DNA of 64,000 bases from Gautieria morchelliformis (Eukaryota > Basidiomycota > Agaricomycetes > Gomphales > Gomphaceae). The notes beneath the pieces were generated by a model. It was not told the origin of the DNA and did not search any database. It was given only the letters and a program-made list of their open reading frames with translations. Below, piece by piece: positions 1 through 12,421 of this stretch. The DNA lies in the NCBI GenBank assembly GCA_015179125.1, contig WHVA01000264.1:87406-151405 (forward strand), given 5' to 3'. The position numbers and the translations under genes were made by a program. The first letter of the stretch is position 1. Each line of letters opens with the position of its first letter.

Positions 1-1174
1 GAGAGGTATATGGTGCAGTGACGAGGTGTTGAATGCCATGGTCATGGAGGTACCTTTCATAGAGCTTAGAAGTATACTCTCCTCCATTGTCCGTAATAAA
101 TTTTCTTATGGAGCGGTTAGATTGGCGTTCGACGAGAGTTCGCCATTCAGTAAACGCGGCAAGCGCATCACTTTTTCTGGCAAGGAGATATGTCCAGGTG
201 TGTCTGGAATGGTCATCTACAAAGTTAAGGGCGTACAATTTACCGCTGGCGGGTACATCCTCAGGCCCGGTGATATCTGAAAAGACAACATCAAGAATGC
301 CCTCTGCCCTCTTTCCTTCACGTATCTTTGGTACAGGTGTTTTGGCCTGTTTCCCGAGGATACAGTGATCGCAAATTGGCGGAACCGAGGAAAGGTCGGT
401 GGGCATACCTGTGGCCATACTCTTCTTTGCCATAGTAATGATAGACTGATAATTCACGTGGCCAAGTCGCTTGTGCCATGTTTTGAGGCTAGCTGGGGCT
501 CTCGCAAGGTTAGCATAGGCTTGAGCGGAGGATGTGGTGGGAACATAGTATAAGCCCCCAGATGCTCTTGTCCCTCTAAGCATTTCCTTCTTTTGCTGGT
601 CATAGACATGGCACTGGTCTTTGGAGAAGATCTAGAGGTAATCGTCGTCATCCGCGAGTTTGCCTACCGATATGAGCCTGATAGTGGCATCTGGTACATA
701 GAGGACGTTGCGGAGGGTGAGGGATTTCCCGCTCAGCGTGATCATAGAGACATCTCCCATACCGATGGCTTCCGCAATCGGCCCGCTCATCCCTTTGATG
801 GGACAAGGTGCAATTGGTGCAATTCTGGTGAAGTCATGTTTGCAGGGAGTGCAGTGGATAGATGCGCCAGAGTCTAGGAAACGAGGGATGGTATCCATCG
901 ACATAAACGTTTGATCTGGTTGTCCCATGCTATGCTTATGCACCAACCAATCAATACTACACACAGGGTCGCTTTTGTCCATGCACACAAATGACCAGTC
1001 ATTGTCATGGAAGTGATCACTTGGCTGGTAAAATGATATCGGACGTGAGGTCGGCGCAGTTTTTATGGCAATGTTGGCAGATTCAGACTTATGCTCCCCC
1101 ACGACATTGGCATCGGTAGCAGCGGCAAGGGCAGCATCTTTCTCCTTTTTTTGCACGGGCTCACGGGCCGCCAC
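1..1174 (-). pseudogene. copia Pol: protease and integrase, interrupted by a TAG
   Basis: The protease part has the copia active-site motif FLDSGASIHCT near 900-860 and ends DDDYL at an in-frame TAG (632-634). Past that stop the same frame stays open to the window edge and encodes the pre-integrase motif WHKRLGH, the zinc-binding CDHC, and the integrase core with the first two catalytic aspartates (VFSDITGP and ITDNGGEY). One stop in otherwise clean coding sequence suggests a young lesion. The polymerase part is outside the window. Confidence 0.85.
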
Positions 1175-1887
1175 TCATCACCCCCACCGGGATGCCAGCA
1201 CTTCTCTTTCGTGTGGCCGGGTTTGCTGCAGTTAGCGCAAATAGCTCTGGGCAGCTTCTTCGAGGAAATGGCAGCTAAGGCTTCTTCCGCAGCGACAGCC
1301 TGGTTTGCATGGCAGAATTTAGAGGCATCGAAGCGCAGGTGTGCCTTGAGGCCGTCAAAGGAAATGCCGTCTTTGGTGGAGGTAAGAATACCCTCGAGCT
1401 GTTCGTGGATGGGAGTGAAGAATTCATGAGAGAGGGCATTGATGCAGATCATAATCATCCAATCATCCTCCTTGATGGGCCCCACGGCGAACATGTCCTT
1501 CATCGTGTGTTCAAGGGCGAGGAGTGTGAAATCGATGTTGACGCCAGGGACGAAGCAAGTAGAGAGAGCGCGTTTCAGCAGAGACACTTGGTGCATCGGA
1601 CCAAGCGTAGAGAAGGAGTCATGGATCTTCTTCCACGCGTCAGCGGCGGTGGTGCAATCAGTGATGACATGGTGCAGTGAAGAGTCCATCATGAGCTGGA
1701 TAGTAAAGATAAGTGTGGTGTTCTTCGCAGTCCAAAGCGCTTTCTCAGACGGGTGCGTGTCAGGAGGAGGGATCAAAGAGGGGTTGTTCTTGTCAATGTA
1801 TTTCCAGAGACCACTTGTAGCGAGGAGGGCCTTCGCTTCACTAGCCCACGAGGTGTAGTTCTCACCGCCCAAGAGGAGCTTAGACAT
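1063..1887 (-). CDS. copia Gag polyprotein
   Basis: A 274-residue ORF starting MSKLLLGGENYTSWASEAK, the usual start of copia Gag (the N-terminal GxNYxxW module followed by the UBN2-like region). A CCHC zinc knuckle (CANCSKPGHTKEKCWH) lies near residues 215-230. Right after the knuckle the frame closes, while protease continues in another frame (see the pol entry). This could be a programmed shift or decay. The start at 1887 is the first ATG after the primer-binding site. Confidence 0.85.
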   Translation of the reverse strand: MSKLLLGGENYTSWASEAKALLATSGLWKYIDKNNPSLIPPPDTHPSEKALWTAKNTTLIFTIQLMMDSSLHHVITDCTTAADAWKKIHDSFSTLGPMHQVSLLKRALSTCFVPGVNIDFTLLALEHTMKDMFAVGPIKEDDWMIMICINALSHEFFTPIHEQLEGILTSTKDGISFDGLKAHLRFDASKFCHANQAVAAEEALAAISSKKLPRAICANCSKPGHTKEKCWHPGGGDEWRPVSPCKKRRKMLPLPLLPMPMSWGSISLNLPTLP

Positions 1888-2053
1888 CTTCGGTCTAGCC
1901 CAGTTCTTGGGATAAAAGAGGTGATCGACGAGGTCATGATGGGGTTAGGAAAAAAAAAACCGAGTGTATGTGTCGGTGACAAGAAGTACTTCAAATTCTC
2001 TCAGGATATCTGCACAAAGGATGCTTCACAGGAGTATTAGTAGTGCAGCGGTT

Positions 2054-2065
2054 GGCCCATAACCT
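2054..2065 (-). promoter_or_regulatory. primer-binding site, initiator-tRNA-Met half-molecule type
   Basis: The minus strand reads AGGTTATGGGCC just inside the LTR. Drosophila copia and relatives prime from an internal fragment of initiator tRNA-Met using GGTTATGGGCC, so this is a recognisable copia-type primer site. It lies about 165 bp upstream of the gag ATG. Confidence 0.7.
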
Positions 2066-2067
2066 AT

Positions 2068-2331
2068 TGGAGCTGTACTACTGTGAGCTCAGACATTCAG
2101 AGGTGCGTGAACGGCTGTATTATTACCTGTACTACTGTGAGCTGTAGTACAGGTGATGGTGTGTAAGTGAGAAGAGTAGTAGGCGAGTGAGTAGGATGAT
2201 TCTTACCTCAGACGTTCAGAGGTGCGTGAACGGCTGAGGAAAGGTGTGAATATTGGGGTTTGAATGGGAAGTACTAACACGTCAGTGGGTCCATGTAGAC
2301 ACGTATGGTATATGACATCGATACTCCAACA
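2068..2331 (-). repeat. copia 5' LTR (264 bp)
   Basis: Bounded by TG...CA on both strands (TGTTGGAG at the outer end, CTCCA at the inner end) and placed directly before the primer-binding site. It contains a 28-bp near-perfect internal direct repeat (2090-2117 and 2209-2236, one mismatch) plus a second repeated block (about 2074-2089 and 2128-2143). The partner LTR is outside the window, so identity between LTRs cannot be used for dating. Confidence 0.8.
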
Positions 2332-2372
2332 GTTTCAGCAGGCATGGGCCAACAAAGATCAAAGATCACCAT

Positions 2373-3007
2373 ATGCTGGAGATCCGGGAACTAGGGCCAG
2401 TAAATCCCATGACTGGAAAGCAGAAAGTGCAGGAGGATGACAAGGAGAACGACAGGGCTCCTTGTGACCCATGTGAGGCCAGGGGCCTCAAGTGCATTTG
2501 GTCTGGTAATCTGTGGGAGACATCCTGCGAATGGTGCTGGGATAAGAGGAAGCACTGCAAGGTGGATGGGTGTTCCACGAGGGTCGAACGTGGAAAAGAC
2601 GGCAAGTTGCCATGAGCAGCTTAGGGATTCCAAGGGCTAAGCCAGGGCGGAGTGGAGCCAGAAAAGGAGCAGAAGCATTTCTGGTGACTGGAATATTTGA
2701 TGCAGCAGTACTTAACCGCTACACCATGGCATTGCCACTGTTGGACATCGCAGGCTCTATGCAGACAATGAGGGACCAGCAGGGGGAAATCCAAGACATT
2801 TTGGCCGATAATGTTGCCATCCAGCAGAACATGGTCCTCACACTACAGAACCAGCTGTGCATGATGTTGACCATGTTGGAGCAGTTGTTGTGGGAAATGT
2901 GGTGGTGGAACAATTTGGTGAGGGCTAGAATGGGAGCAGAATTGCAGAAGGTGGGTTTCATGGCAGAGGTGGGTCCTAGCATGAGGGGGAAAAGGGTTGT
3001 GGCATAG
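2373..3007 (+). pseudogene. retroelement ORF with Zn2Cys6-like cysteine cluster, frameshifted
   Basis: The first frame (2373-2615) carries six cysteines spaced CX2CX6CX10CX2CX6C, which fits the fungal Zn(II)2Cys6 pattern. The downstream helical part (2640-3007, with LNRYTMALPLLDIA) is in another frame. The same two parts are fused in one frame in a homologous ORF at about 14,970-15,656, which shows this copy has a frameshift near 2600. It sits directly upstream of a gypsy integrase fragment. Function is unknown; a DNA-binding or nucleocapsid-like role is only inferred from the cysteine spacing. Confidence 0.65.
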
Positions 3008-3051
3008 GGATCTGGAGTCAGAGACATGCCCACATCTTAGCCAATCTGGCA

Positions 3052-3414
3052 TCTGACCCTGTAGCCTGCTGGCATCTTGGCAATAGTTCTGACCTAAGAT
3101 GGATGCAAACCGACGATGGCTTTCTATGCCATGACAGCTGCATATATATTCCCAAAGCTGATGATCTCCGGCTCCAAGTACTCCAGTACAAACATGACCA
3201 TGTACTCTTGGGACATTTCAGCCAAAATAAGAGCCTTGCCCTGATCCGCCAGGAATATACCTTGCCTGCAATTTGGTCTTTCATCATTGACTTCTGCAAG
3301 TCTTGCACTATTTGCTCCTGTTTGAAGTCTCAGTGTCACCGGCCTTATGGCACCCTCAAGCAGCTCCCGATACCTGAGCAGCCTTGGAATTCAATCTCCA
3401 TGGATTTCATTTAG
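3052..3414 (+). pseudogene. Ty3/gypsy integrase N-terminal (H2C2) fragment
   Basis: Encodes the zinc-binding end of a gypsy integrase: an HDHVLLGH segment followed by CKSCTIC, then the stretch PYGTLKQLPIPEQPWNSI that leads into the catalytic core. It stops at SMDFI with a TAG, before the catalytic residues. The longer homologue at 17,515-18,273 has the same segment followed by the full core, so this is a 3'-truncated relict. Confidence 0.8.
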
Positions 3415-3761
3415 GAGCTGCTGGTGTCCTTGTGTTTCACGGCAATCCAGACAAAAGGCATTGAAGGCCAACTCGCGAAGCATTTTGTAGATACGAAATA
3501 GTAGTCAGTGAGGATGTGGCTGGGGACCTATGGATTACCAGCATATAGGATAACTGTGGAGATATCAAGGAAGAGACCACTTATAAACGCAGGGCTTCGA
3601 GCCCATACTCGGGAAGTTTTTTTCTACAGGCATTTGTGCGGCGTATGTATTATGCCTATATAACCTTAAACGTGCACCCGGCACCAGGCTACTGGAGCAC
3701 TTGACTTGTGTCTAATCACAAGTCGTACGTGCGCATAGCACTCGACTGGCGAGACAAGACA
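3415..3761. other. intergenic, nothing recognised
   Basis: No coding frame, repeat or RNA gene could be recognised between the gypsy integrase relict and the pectinesterase stop codon. Part of it is presumably the pectinesterase 3' untranslated region. Confidence 0.4.
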
Positions 3762-5571
3762 TTACATATAGCTGGTATCCACCCACGTGCCGTAATTAGA
3801 GCCTGGAGTTCGTATCATTTTCAGGATCGTCAACGGCAATGATAAGATAACGTAAGTACCTAAAATGTTCGCGATACCGAAGCCAGTATCTGAGGACAAT
3901 TTCGTGGCAAAAGAAGCCCGCGACCCCGAAGCTCCTGGGCCTTGACAGCAAATAATTAGATGTATGGATAATTTCCCGGTTTTCATGGCTAACCGCTGTT
4001 ACCATATTCCCCAAAAAGGACATGGGCTGTATTGGGCGTAGCGGTCGACCATTGTTTCCATCCTGCAGCATTGATGTGCGAGCCGAGATAGGAATTAGAG
4101 AATACAACTCTTTTTTTTTTTTGTAAATAAAAATAAAAGAGGGGACATATTTACATACCTGGCGTATTCTAATATGACGAGTATTAGGAGGATCACACGT
4201 GAAGCCGATCGTTCTTACCTTCCCAAGGACGCCCCAAATATACATGTCCTGGGCCACATTGATAGCTCACTTTCTATAAGCATCGTGCAGAACTCACCAC
4301 TTGTGCCGGAAGTAGCGTGTGAAGAAAGTACGATGCGTGAGTCGTTGATGACGACTGCATGGAGTGCGGGTTCGGGATAGATTCATAAGCCTTTTGCGAC
4401 GCGTTTCCAGATATGAAGACGCTCACATATGCCATCGGTGGAGTTGCTTGGGCCATCAGCTGTGATACAACCTGGTCCAATAGACGCAATTGTGTTTTTA
4501 TGGAAGAATGCATGTCCATGCTAAACGAGAGGTGCATAAATGGCTGACTGGAAGTGATGTTGCATTATTTGCGAATTCACCTGTCCAAAAATGAAATCGA
4601 CGGCCTAGACATTTATTTGTAAGCCTGCTTCTATTTCTCTTAAGACTTTTTTTGGCCTTACCCCTTCAATGTAGCACCTCCCACTGGTAATCGTCTTATG
4701 TCTCGTGCAAATTTACGCAGACCAGCACTCACTAGAACTGCACACCGGTCTCTGCGAGTACGGTGTCCTGTCACAAGCGTTTGGCCTGGAGAGACACTAC
4801 AATAAGAACTGCCCGAACCTGATAGCTATAAAAGCGAACACCGTAGTATCCTTGATTGCTTCCACTGGCACACACAGCGAGAGCTTGTCCATTTTGGGGA
4901 GATCTCCCAAACTACTTCGAAAAACTAAGCGTTCCAGATTGTAGTCATCAGATGGTGATACGCACCGTGTTTTTTAGGTTGACATTGTATAAGTTGAAGT
5001 CAGCTTTATTCACGATCAGTGTCTGCAATTTACAATAACGTTAGTCACTAGGGATTCGTGAGGGAAATGTATAGCTGACAGCAGAAGCACAGTCGCTTCC
5101 TGCCTGACCAGCAGAAGCAGAATAAGTGACTGTCACAGAGTTTCTCACATAGCTGCTCGTATCGGTGGTATATCCGTAAATCTAGGGACGGAGGATCGAC
5201 AACAGATCAGAATGGGTCTTTTCCGGTAGTAGACGTACTGTTAGAGGCCCAGGCCGGGAGATAGTGACCTGCTCACGGTAAGTCCCTGAATTGACATACA
5301 TATATAGTCAACGATAACATCGAGTAACTCGTATCTCACCAGGGTATATAAATATGCATCTGGAAGAGCTATCGTCAGGTAGAGAGTTTACTGCTGCTTG
5401 GATGGTTGTAAATTCTCCCGATGCTGCGTCGCGTGGCCTAACGACGATCGAGCCAGAAGGTGGATTGGTCCGAGAACCTCGCCTCATAAGATGGGGACTA
5501 GCGGAGACAATCGACGACCACACGAGAAAGGCAAGAAGCGACAAAAGAGCGTTGGAGTTAAGACAAAGCAT
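3762..5571 (-). CDS. secreted pectinesterase (pectin methylesterase, CE8 family)
   Basis: De-esterifies pectin in plant cell walls, releasing methanol. The gene has 15 exons: 5340-5571, 5239-5285, 5080-5181, 4966-5022, 4819-4911, 4733-4767, 4662-4683, 4581-4604, 4427-4520, 4298-4354, 4219-4248, 4159-4168, 3994-4109, 3860-3940, 3762-3802. They join to 1041 nt (346 aa) with no stop. Residues 1 to about 24 look like a signal peptide. Family motifs are all present in order: GTYREQ (78-83), QALAV (155-159), QDTV with Asp178, VDFIFG with Asp199, and YLGRPW with Arg261; the two Asp and the Arg are the catalytic residues in this family. The 10-nt exon is supported by phase and by the motif it completes (EEYAR). 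The length matches fungal pectinesterases (about 330 aa), so the gene looks intact. It is divergent from the hydrolase at 6315. Confidence 0.93.
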
Positions 5572-6314
5572 AGCAGGTATCGTAGTTGCAAGTAATCGAC
5601 AGATGAAACTTGAAGAGGGCCCGCCATAGTATATGTAGCGTTTACCAGGCTTCCAATCTCTCCCATTATTAAGGCATCACGCGAAATTTACTTCGGAAGG
5701 ATAAGGTATGTGCCACGAATCCGGATAGCAGCTCGAGTGTATTGCTCTGGACCGACCTTAATCAGGGACACTTGTGACACGATGTGAGTACTCGGATGTC
5801 TCGGTGATTCGGCCCATATTTTATCTGTAAAAGGTCATCCCTAGTGTAGAAAGCTACTGCATGTCACCACCTGTCACGGATCTGCCGTTGTGGTGATCGA
5901 GTCGAATTAACGAGTCGAATCTTCAAGTTGCTGCGGTAGCTCCATATGCATTGCTTAGCAACACTTATATCTCGACCATGTGCCAGGTCTTTGTATCCAG
6001 ACGATCGACCGGGCGCCTATGCGGAAGGTGCCCGGGCTCACGACCGGTCACAGCACGGTCACAACTACTTATACAGGCCAGACTGTTAGGAGGTGGCGAA
6101 CTCCGAGCTGCTCTGCGGGCTCGCACGAGCTGGCCGTGCCTAGCGAACCGCGGACGGATCACGAAGGCGAGGTGAGAGGTGAGCGTATGCTGGTCCCTCG
6201 CTGATTAGCTGCGTGAAAATCAAAGATTTAAGTAGATGCTTGAATTGTCAATACATATATACAAGTACAAAGAAACGTGAATTCGTCGTGTGCAACTAAT
6301 CTTCGTGACCTGCT
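5572..6314. promoter_or_regulatory. shared divergent upstream region of pectinesterase and dienelactone-hydrolase-like gene
   Basis: 743 bp separate the two divergent start codons. Short open frames here have no recognisable domain and no convincing splice pattern. It presumably holds both promoters. No specific regulatory site could be assigned. Confidence 0.45.
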
Positions 6315-7742
6315 ATGTTAATCTCCAAGTCCCATCATGATGTAGCATGCAAAGACGGATCTTCAATACGAATATTCGTGATCAGCCCTGTAGTTCCGGA
6401 GTATCCTCAGGCAACGTTCCCAGGTACGAACCTGGTTATGATTCACCCCAGTCGTACTGAAACGCTGGAGGTCTTAGGTGTCATTGTCTTCAGGCGAGTT
6501 TTGGGTTTGGGGTTATGGGTTATATGTGCGTGTTGATATGCGATTTGGGGTACAGTGAAATCTATCAAGTGACGGGACCCGTGGAGCGTTTCGCAGGGCA
6601 GATTGCTAGCCATGGTTATGTTGTTGGTGAGACGGGACTCCATCTTTGAACCAAGTTCGCCATCTCATACACCTTTAGCGTGTCCTTCTAGCTTCCATGA
6701 ATTTGAAGGTCCAGAGCCTATCCCCTACGACACGGAAGGTCAGATACCATGATACACCTCAATATACTCTACCATCGATTCATGTTTCAGGAACGGACCG
6801 AGGCAACAAGTACAAGGTTGTTATACATGTTTTATGTCGCCAGCTTCGCTGATTGCACAGGAAGGTCGAGAAAGAGGTGGCGGCATACGATGAGGTACTA
6901 AGCTGTCGTCATATCTTACTCTTGAATTAACACCATGTCAGGATGCTACTTTGTCGGTGGATCTGCTCGTTTCACTCCCAAACTGCAACGGCCGAATTGC
7001 AGGTGCGTAGCCCAAGATTTGCATACATCGGTAGGTTCAATACCGAAGGACCGCAGCAACTGGAATGTGTCTTGGCGGCCACCTGGTACAGTAGCACGCC
7101 TTGACTGGGGTTCTCCACTGACATTATCATCTGGCCAGGCCTTTCGGGTATGTTTCTGTTCTAGGTCAGCAGGATAATGCGGTGTATGATATGCGCGCTC
7201 GTGGCTAGGCAGCCTTCGACCCTCGCGTCCTCGCTTCTGTCTGTTTCTTCGCGACAGACATTCACAGCGCGACTCTAGGCAAGGGCAAGAACGACGACAC
7301 CCTGGTGAGGGTCCGGAAAGGCGATCTGAATGGCAAGGGAGAGCTCGTCGTGCGTCTTGACTGTTTGTTCCCAACTCTCCCACGTCGTTCACGATGTAGC
7401 CGTTACCAGATGATTTTCGGAAAGCAGGTACGCAGCAGCTTTACTGTGCCTCCGTTCAGATGACCAAAGAGTGTGAACCGCACTACTTTCCAGGACACGC
7501 ATGTTCCGAGACAGGGGCGTGATTTGGTGCGTAAAGTTGTCGAGGATCAAAACATAGCGTGCTCGTTTCTCGAGGTCCAAGCACAGCATGCATTTATTCG
7601 CGATGAATCCTCGAAAGGGCGCTGGGACGCAGCCCTCACCAGGAGTTTATTCGGAGTCATGTTGGAGGTGTTTGAGCGCACAGTAGGCAGAGACCTGGGC
7701 CCACGAGTAGCAAGTGGTGCCAAAGTAGAACATGTATGTTGA
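6315..7742 (+). CDS. dienelactone hydrolase family protein
   Basis: Alpha/beta-hydrolase of the dienelactone hydrolase (carboxymethylenebutenolidase) family; the substrate cannot be told from sequence. Twelve exons: 6315-6423, 6478-6493, 6556-6626, 6679-6738, 6791-6816, 6865-6894, 6942-7002, 7057-7085, 7139-7147, 7209-7349, 7410-7427, 7494-7742. They join to 819 nt (272 aa). The expected triad is present: Cys129 in GMCLGGH, Asp191 in DTHVP, His222 in QHAF. The N-terminal segment [20 protein letters not shown] spans three exons and matches the family. Intron 2 (6494-6555) starts with GC in an AG|GCGAGT context, a GC-AG intron. There are a 16-nt and a 9-nt exon. The acceptor of the intron before 6865 is the least certain. 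The gene appears intact and converges on tef1 (209 bp between stop codons). Confidence 0.92.
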
Positions 7743-7951
7743 TGACTCCGAAGAATGCACATTCATCCTCTTTGTTTTGCGGAGGGCGTTCACACGAATG
7801 AGGGCGGCAAACGAACGTGTGGCATTGCGTTCGCCGCAGGCGTTATCGGGCGTACAGTGGATTGAAACAGAGAAAAAAAGACTAGACTGATGTAGTGAGA
7901 GAAGCGAAAACTGGTAAAAGCACAACCAATAGGAACTGGTCGAGCGTCTAG

Positions 7952-9954
<2,003 letters not shown>

Positions 9955-10353
9955 TTATAGGAGATACAAGAAAGGACGGGGGTGTGGGGAAGGGGGTGGT
10001 GGAGGGAAAGAGGCGCAGTGAGCGGGCCTGGGACTTTTCAAGGGAAAATTTGCGCTGACTCGTGAGCCGGCTCCGCGGCGCACTCCGCGGCGGCTGATGC
10101 ATCAGTGCCCCCCATCGATACGCTAACGAGAGAAAGATGCAAATAAAAACACTTATAAATCAAACATGGCATGCATGGCATGAGGGTTATATGACACAGT
10201 ATGTGGGACACGGAATGCGCTCGCAATCAACAGGGTAAATAATGCTCGTAAGCGCGGTAACACGCGTCGAAGGAATCCGATATGATATGAAGCCTCGCCT
10301 TCACCACGCCTCGAGGTGCGTGAAAGAGGGGACTGTTTGAACCCCAGCCCAAG

Positions 10354-12421
10354 TTACCAGCCCTCCTGGCCGGAGAGAAAGCGGCAGGAAAGCACCTTCT
10401 CAAAGGTGGGCCGCTTCGCGACGTCGACCTGGAGGCACGCCATCACCAAGGTGTGCGCGTCGCCAAGTCGCCCGCCGCCGTCTGGCTCCGCGCCGTCGTG
10501 CTCGTGTCCCTCCTGGCACCGCTCGTCGAGGGCCATGCGCGCCTTCGCGAACGGCGATGCCAGCCCTTCTTGGGCCTCTGTCGGCGTCATGAAGGGACAT
10601 TCGCCGACAAGGAGGACGAACGCGACGACGCCAAAGGCCCAGACGTCCTGCTCCTTGCCGTCGTACGATTCGCCACGGAGGATCTCAGGGCCCGCGTAGT
10701 CGAGGCTTCAGAGAACATATGAGCGGTGAATGGGACAGCACGTTGACGTGCGTTACTTACGTCCCACTGAAGGTGTCCCAGCCGCCCCTGCGCACGATGC
10801 CGGAGCTTCCAAAGTCGATTAAAATACACTTGCCGTCGGAGGGGCCTAATACAACATTTTCGTCTTTTATGTCACGGTGCACTGATGCGGTGGTCAACGG
10901 GGCAGGCGGACTCAAGAGGCTTATAGACGCACCGATTCCTTTGGAATGGAGGAAACAGAGGGCGTCGGCGATCTGGCCCAGGTAACTTCTGATTAGGTGT
11001 GCCGGTAGACCTTGTGGGTATAGCTCTACTAGATCGAATAAATCGGATGGTAACGGATCGCCATCAGGCGGGGTGGGTGGGGATGTCGAGGGTAGAACGA
11101 GATAATAGAAATGTGCGTCTTCGAAAAAGTCAAGAAGGGGGCAGATATTGGGGTGACCCTTGACGACCGCGCCTTCTTCCCAGTCGGATTCGGGAGGATC
11201 TGGATGGGGGATGGATGGGCGGGCGGGATCCCAGGGCCGTCGTGGAGGTAAGACATGAGATGTGTTCGATATGGAGGACATGACATAAATTTCAATAGGA
11301 ATAGTGCCATGCTTGGGGTGTTTCTTCCAGCAGTCGGCGAGGATGCGGGATTTGATGACCTGTTTTACTATCAAAGGAGGCTGAAAAAAAGGTATTGAGC
11401 GGGGAATCGGGAGATGAAGGAGGAAAGGACGGACTCCTCTTTTGCCGTCGGGAAGACGTTCTCTGGCACGCTTGACCATGCCGTAAGCGCCCCGGCCTGC
11501 TTCACCTTCTATAATGTAGTCGTTGATATTATGATTTCCAAGAAAATGGTCATGATGATGTAATGGAGAGGGGGGGCGTGTGCTGGCAGCGACACTGAGG
11601 AAGCTGGACTGACTGTTAGTGCGTGGCAAGAGGGGGGGCAGGTCTGGGGCCATGTCCTCTGTGAGTCTGAGACGACCTGCGACGAGGGAGACGCGTTTGT
11701 GGGACGAGCGACGGCGGGAGGGGGGACGGGGAGAGGTCGGGGAGTGGGATGGTGGGAAGCGGACGGCCGAGGGGGATGGCGGGGTGAGGGAACGAGTGTG
11801 GATCGGGGGATGTTCGAGATCTGGTGGGCGGGCGGGAAAAAAGGGCTCTGTTTTGGCGAGGATGGGCGGAATGACGGTGGGAAGGGGAGGCTGAGACTCG
11901 GGCTCGAACTGGAACGGCTCCCCCAGGATGCTGGGTGGCGCAGGGGAGCAAACTGGGGTGTGGGTGTCGAGCATGGGACGGCGGGAGCGGGAGCGGGAAC
12001 GGGAGAGGCGACGAACGCGGTCGCGCTCCTCCTCCTCCTTTCCGAGCCAGTTGAAGCCCCTGCCCAGGGAGGTGAAGCCGTACTGCTTGCTGCCGACGCT
12101 GACCGCACGCTGGACGACGAAGACGGGATCTGGTGCCATCCAGTCGCCGGCACCGCCATCGTCGACGTCTGGGGCGGGACAGCAGGCAGCAGACTCGAGA
12201 GAATGTGTGAGCGCCACGGTGGATCGATGGAGAGGAAAGTCGGACGGGGCAGACAGGTGCCGCGATTTTCGGGCCGGGACGCTGAGTCTCGACGATTCGG
12301 CGGAGAGCAACGCGGAGGGCGACGCGGAGGTCGAGGCGGCGGCGGCGTCGGCGGTGTCGACAACGGCTGGGCGTGCAAAATGAAAGGCGTGGACGTCGTC
12401 AGCTACAACGTCGCCAGACAT
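10354..12421 (-). CDS. Ser/Thr protein kinase, PAS-kinase (PSK) type catalytic domain
   Basis: Four exons: 11435-12421, 10933-11380, 10761-10881, 10354-10705, joining to 635 aa. The first 300 residues are Ser/Pro/Arg-rich with no recognised domain. The kinase domain covers roughly 302-633: GEAGRGAYGMVK glycine loop, ATP-binding lysine in VKQVIKSRI, HRDIKDEN catalytic loop, DFGS, and a TxDYAGPE-like activation segment. The insert WKKHPKHGTIPIEIYVM and DLFDLVE match yeast Psk1/Psk2-like kinases, regulators of sugar storage and translation. No PAS domain is visible. The start at 12421 is preferred over an in-frame ATG at 12526 because the MSGDV start resembles a partial duplicate near 20.5 kb. 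It lies upstream of tef1 on the same strand. Confidence 0.88.

Larger units (their letters stand above)
1..2331 (-). mobile_element. Ty1/copia LTR retrotransposon, truncated by the window start
   Basis: Read on the minus strand the element starts at 2331 with an LTR beginning TGTTGGAGTATC, a common copia LTR start. It is followed by a primer-binding site and by gag, protease and integrase coding sequence that runs off the window at base 1. The reverse transcriptase, RNase H and the other LTR lie outside. Coding capacity is damaged by a frame change near 1170 and an in-frame TAG at 632-634, so this copy is probably not autonomous unless these are recoding sites. Family assignment rests on the DSGAS protease, the HKRLGH pre-integrase motif and the gag-pro-integrase order, which is copia and not gypsy. 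Confidence 0.9.

Noticed and set aside
5354..6204. Plus-strand frames across pectinesterase exon 1 and the divergent intergenic region
   Set aside because: No domain, no splice pattern, and part overlaps the signal-peptide exon in antisense.
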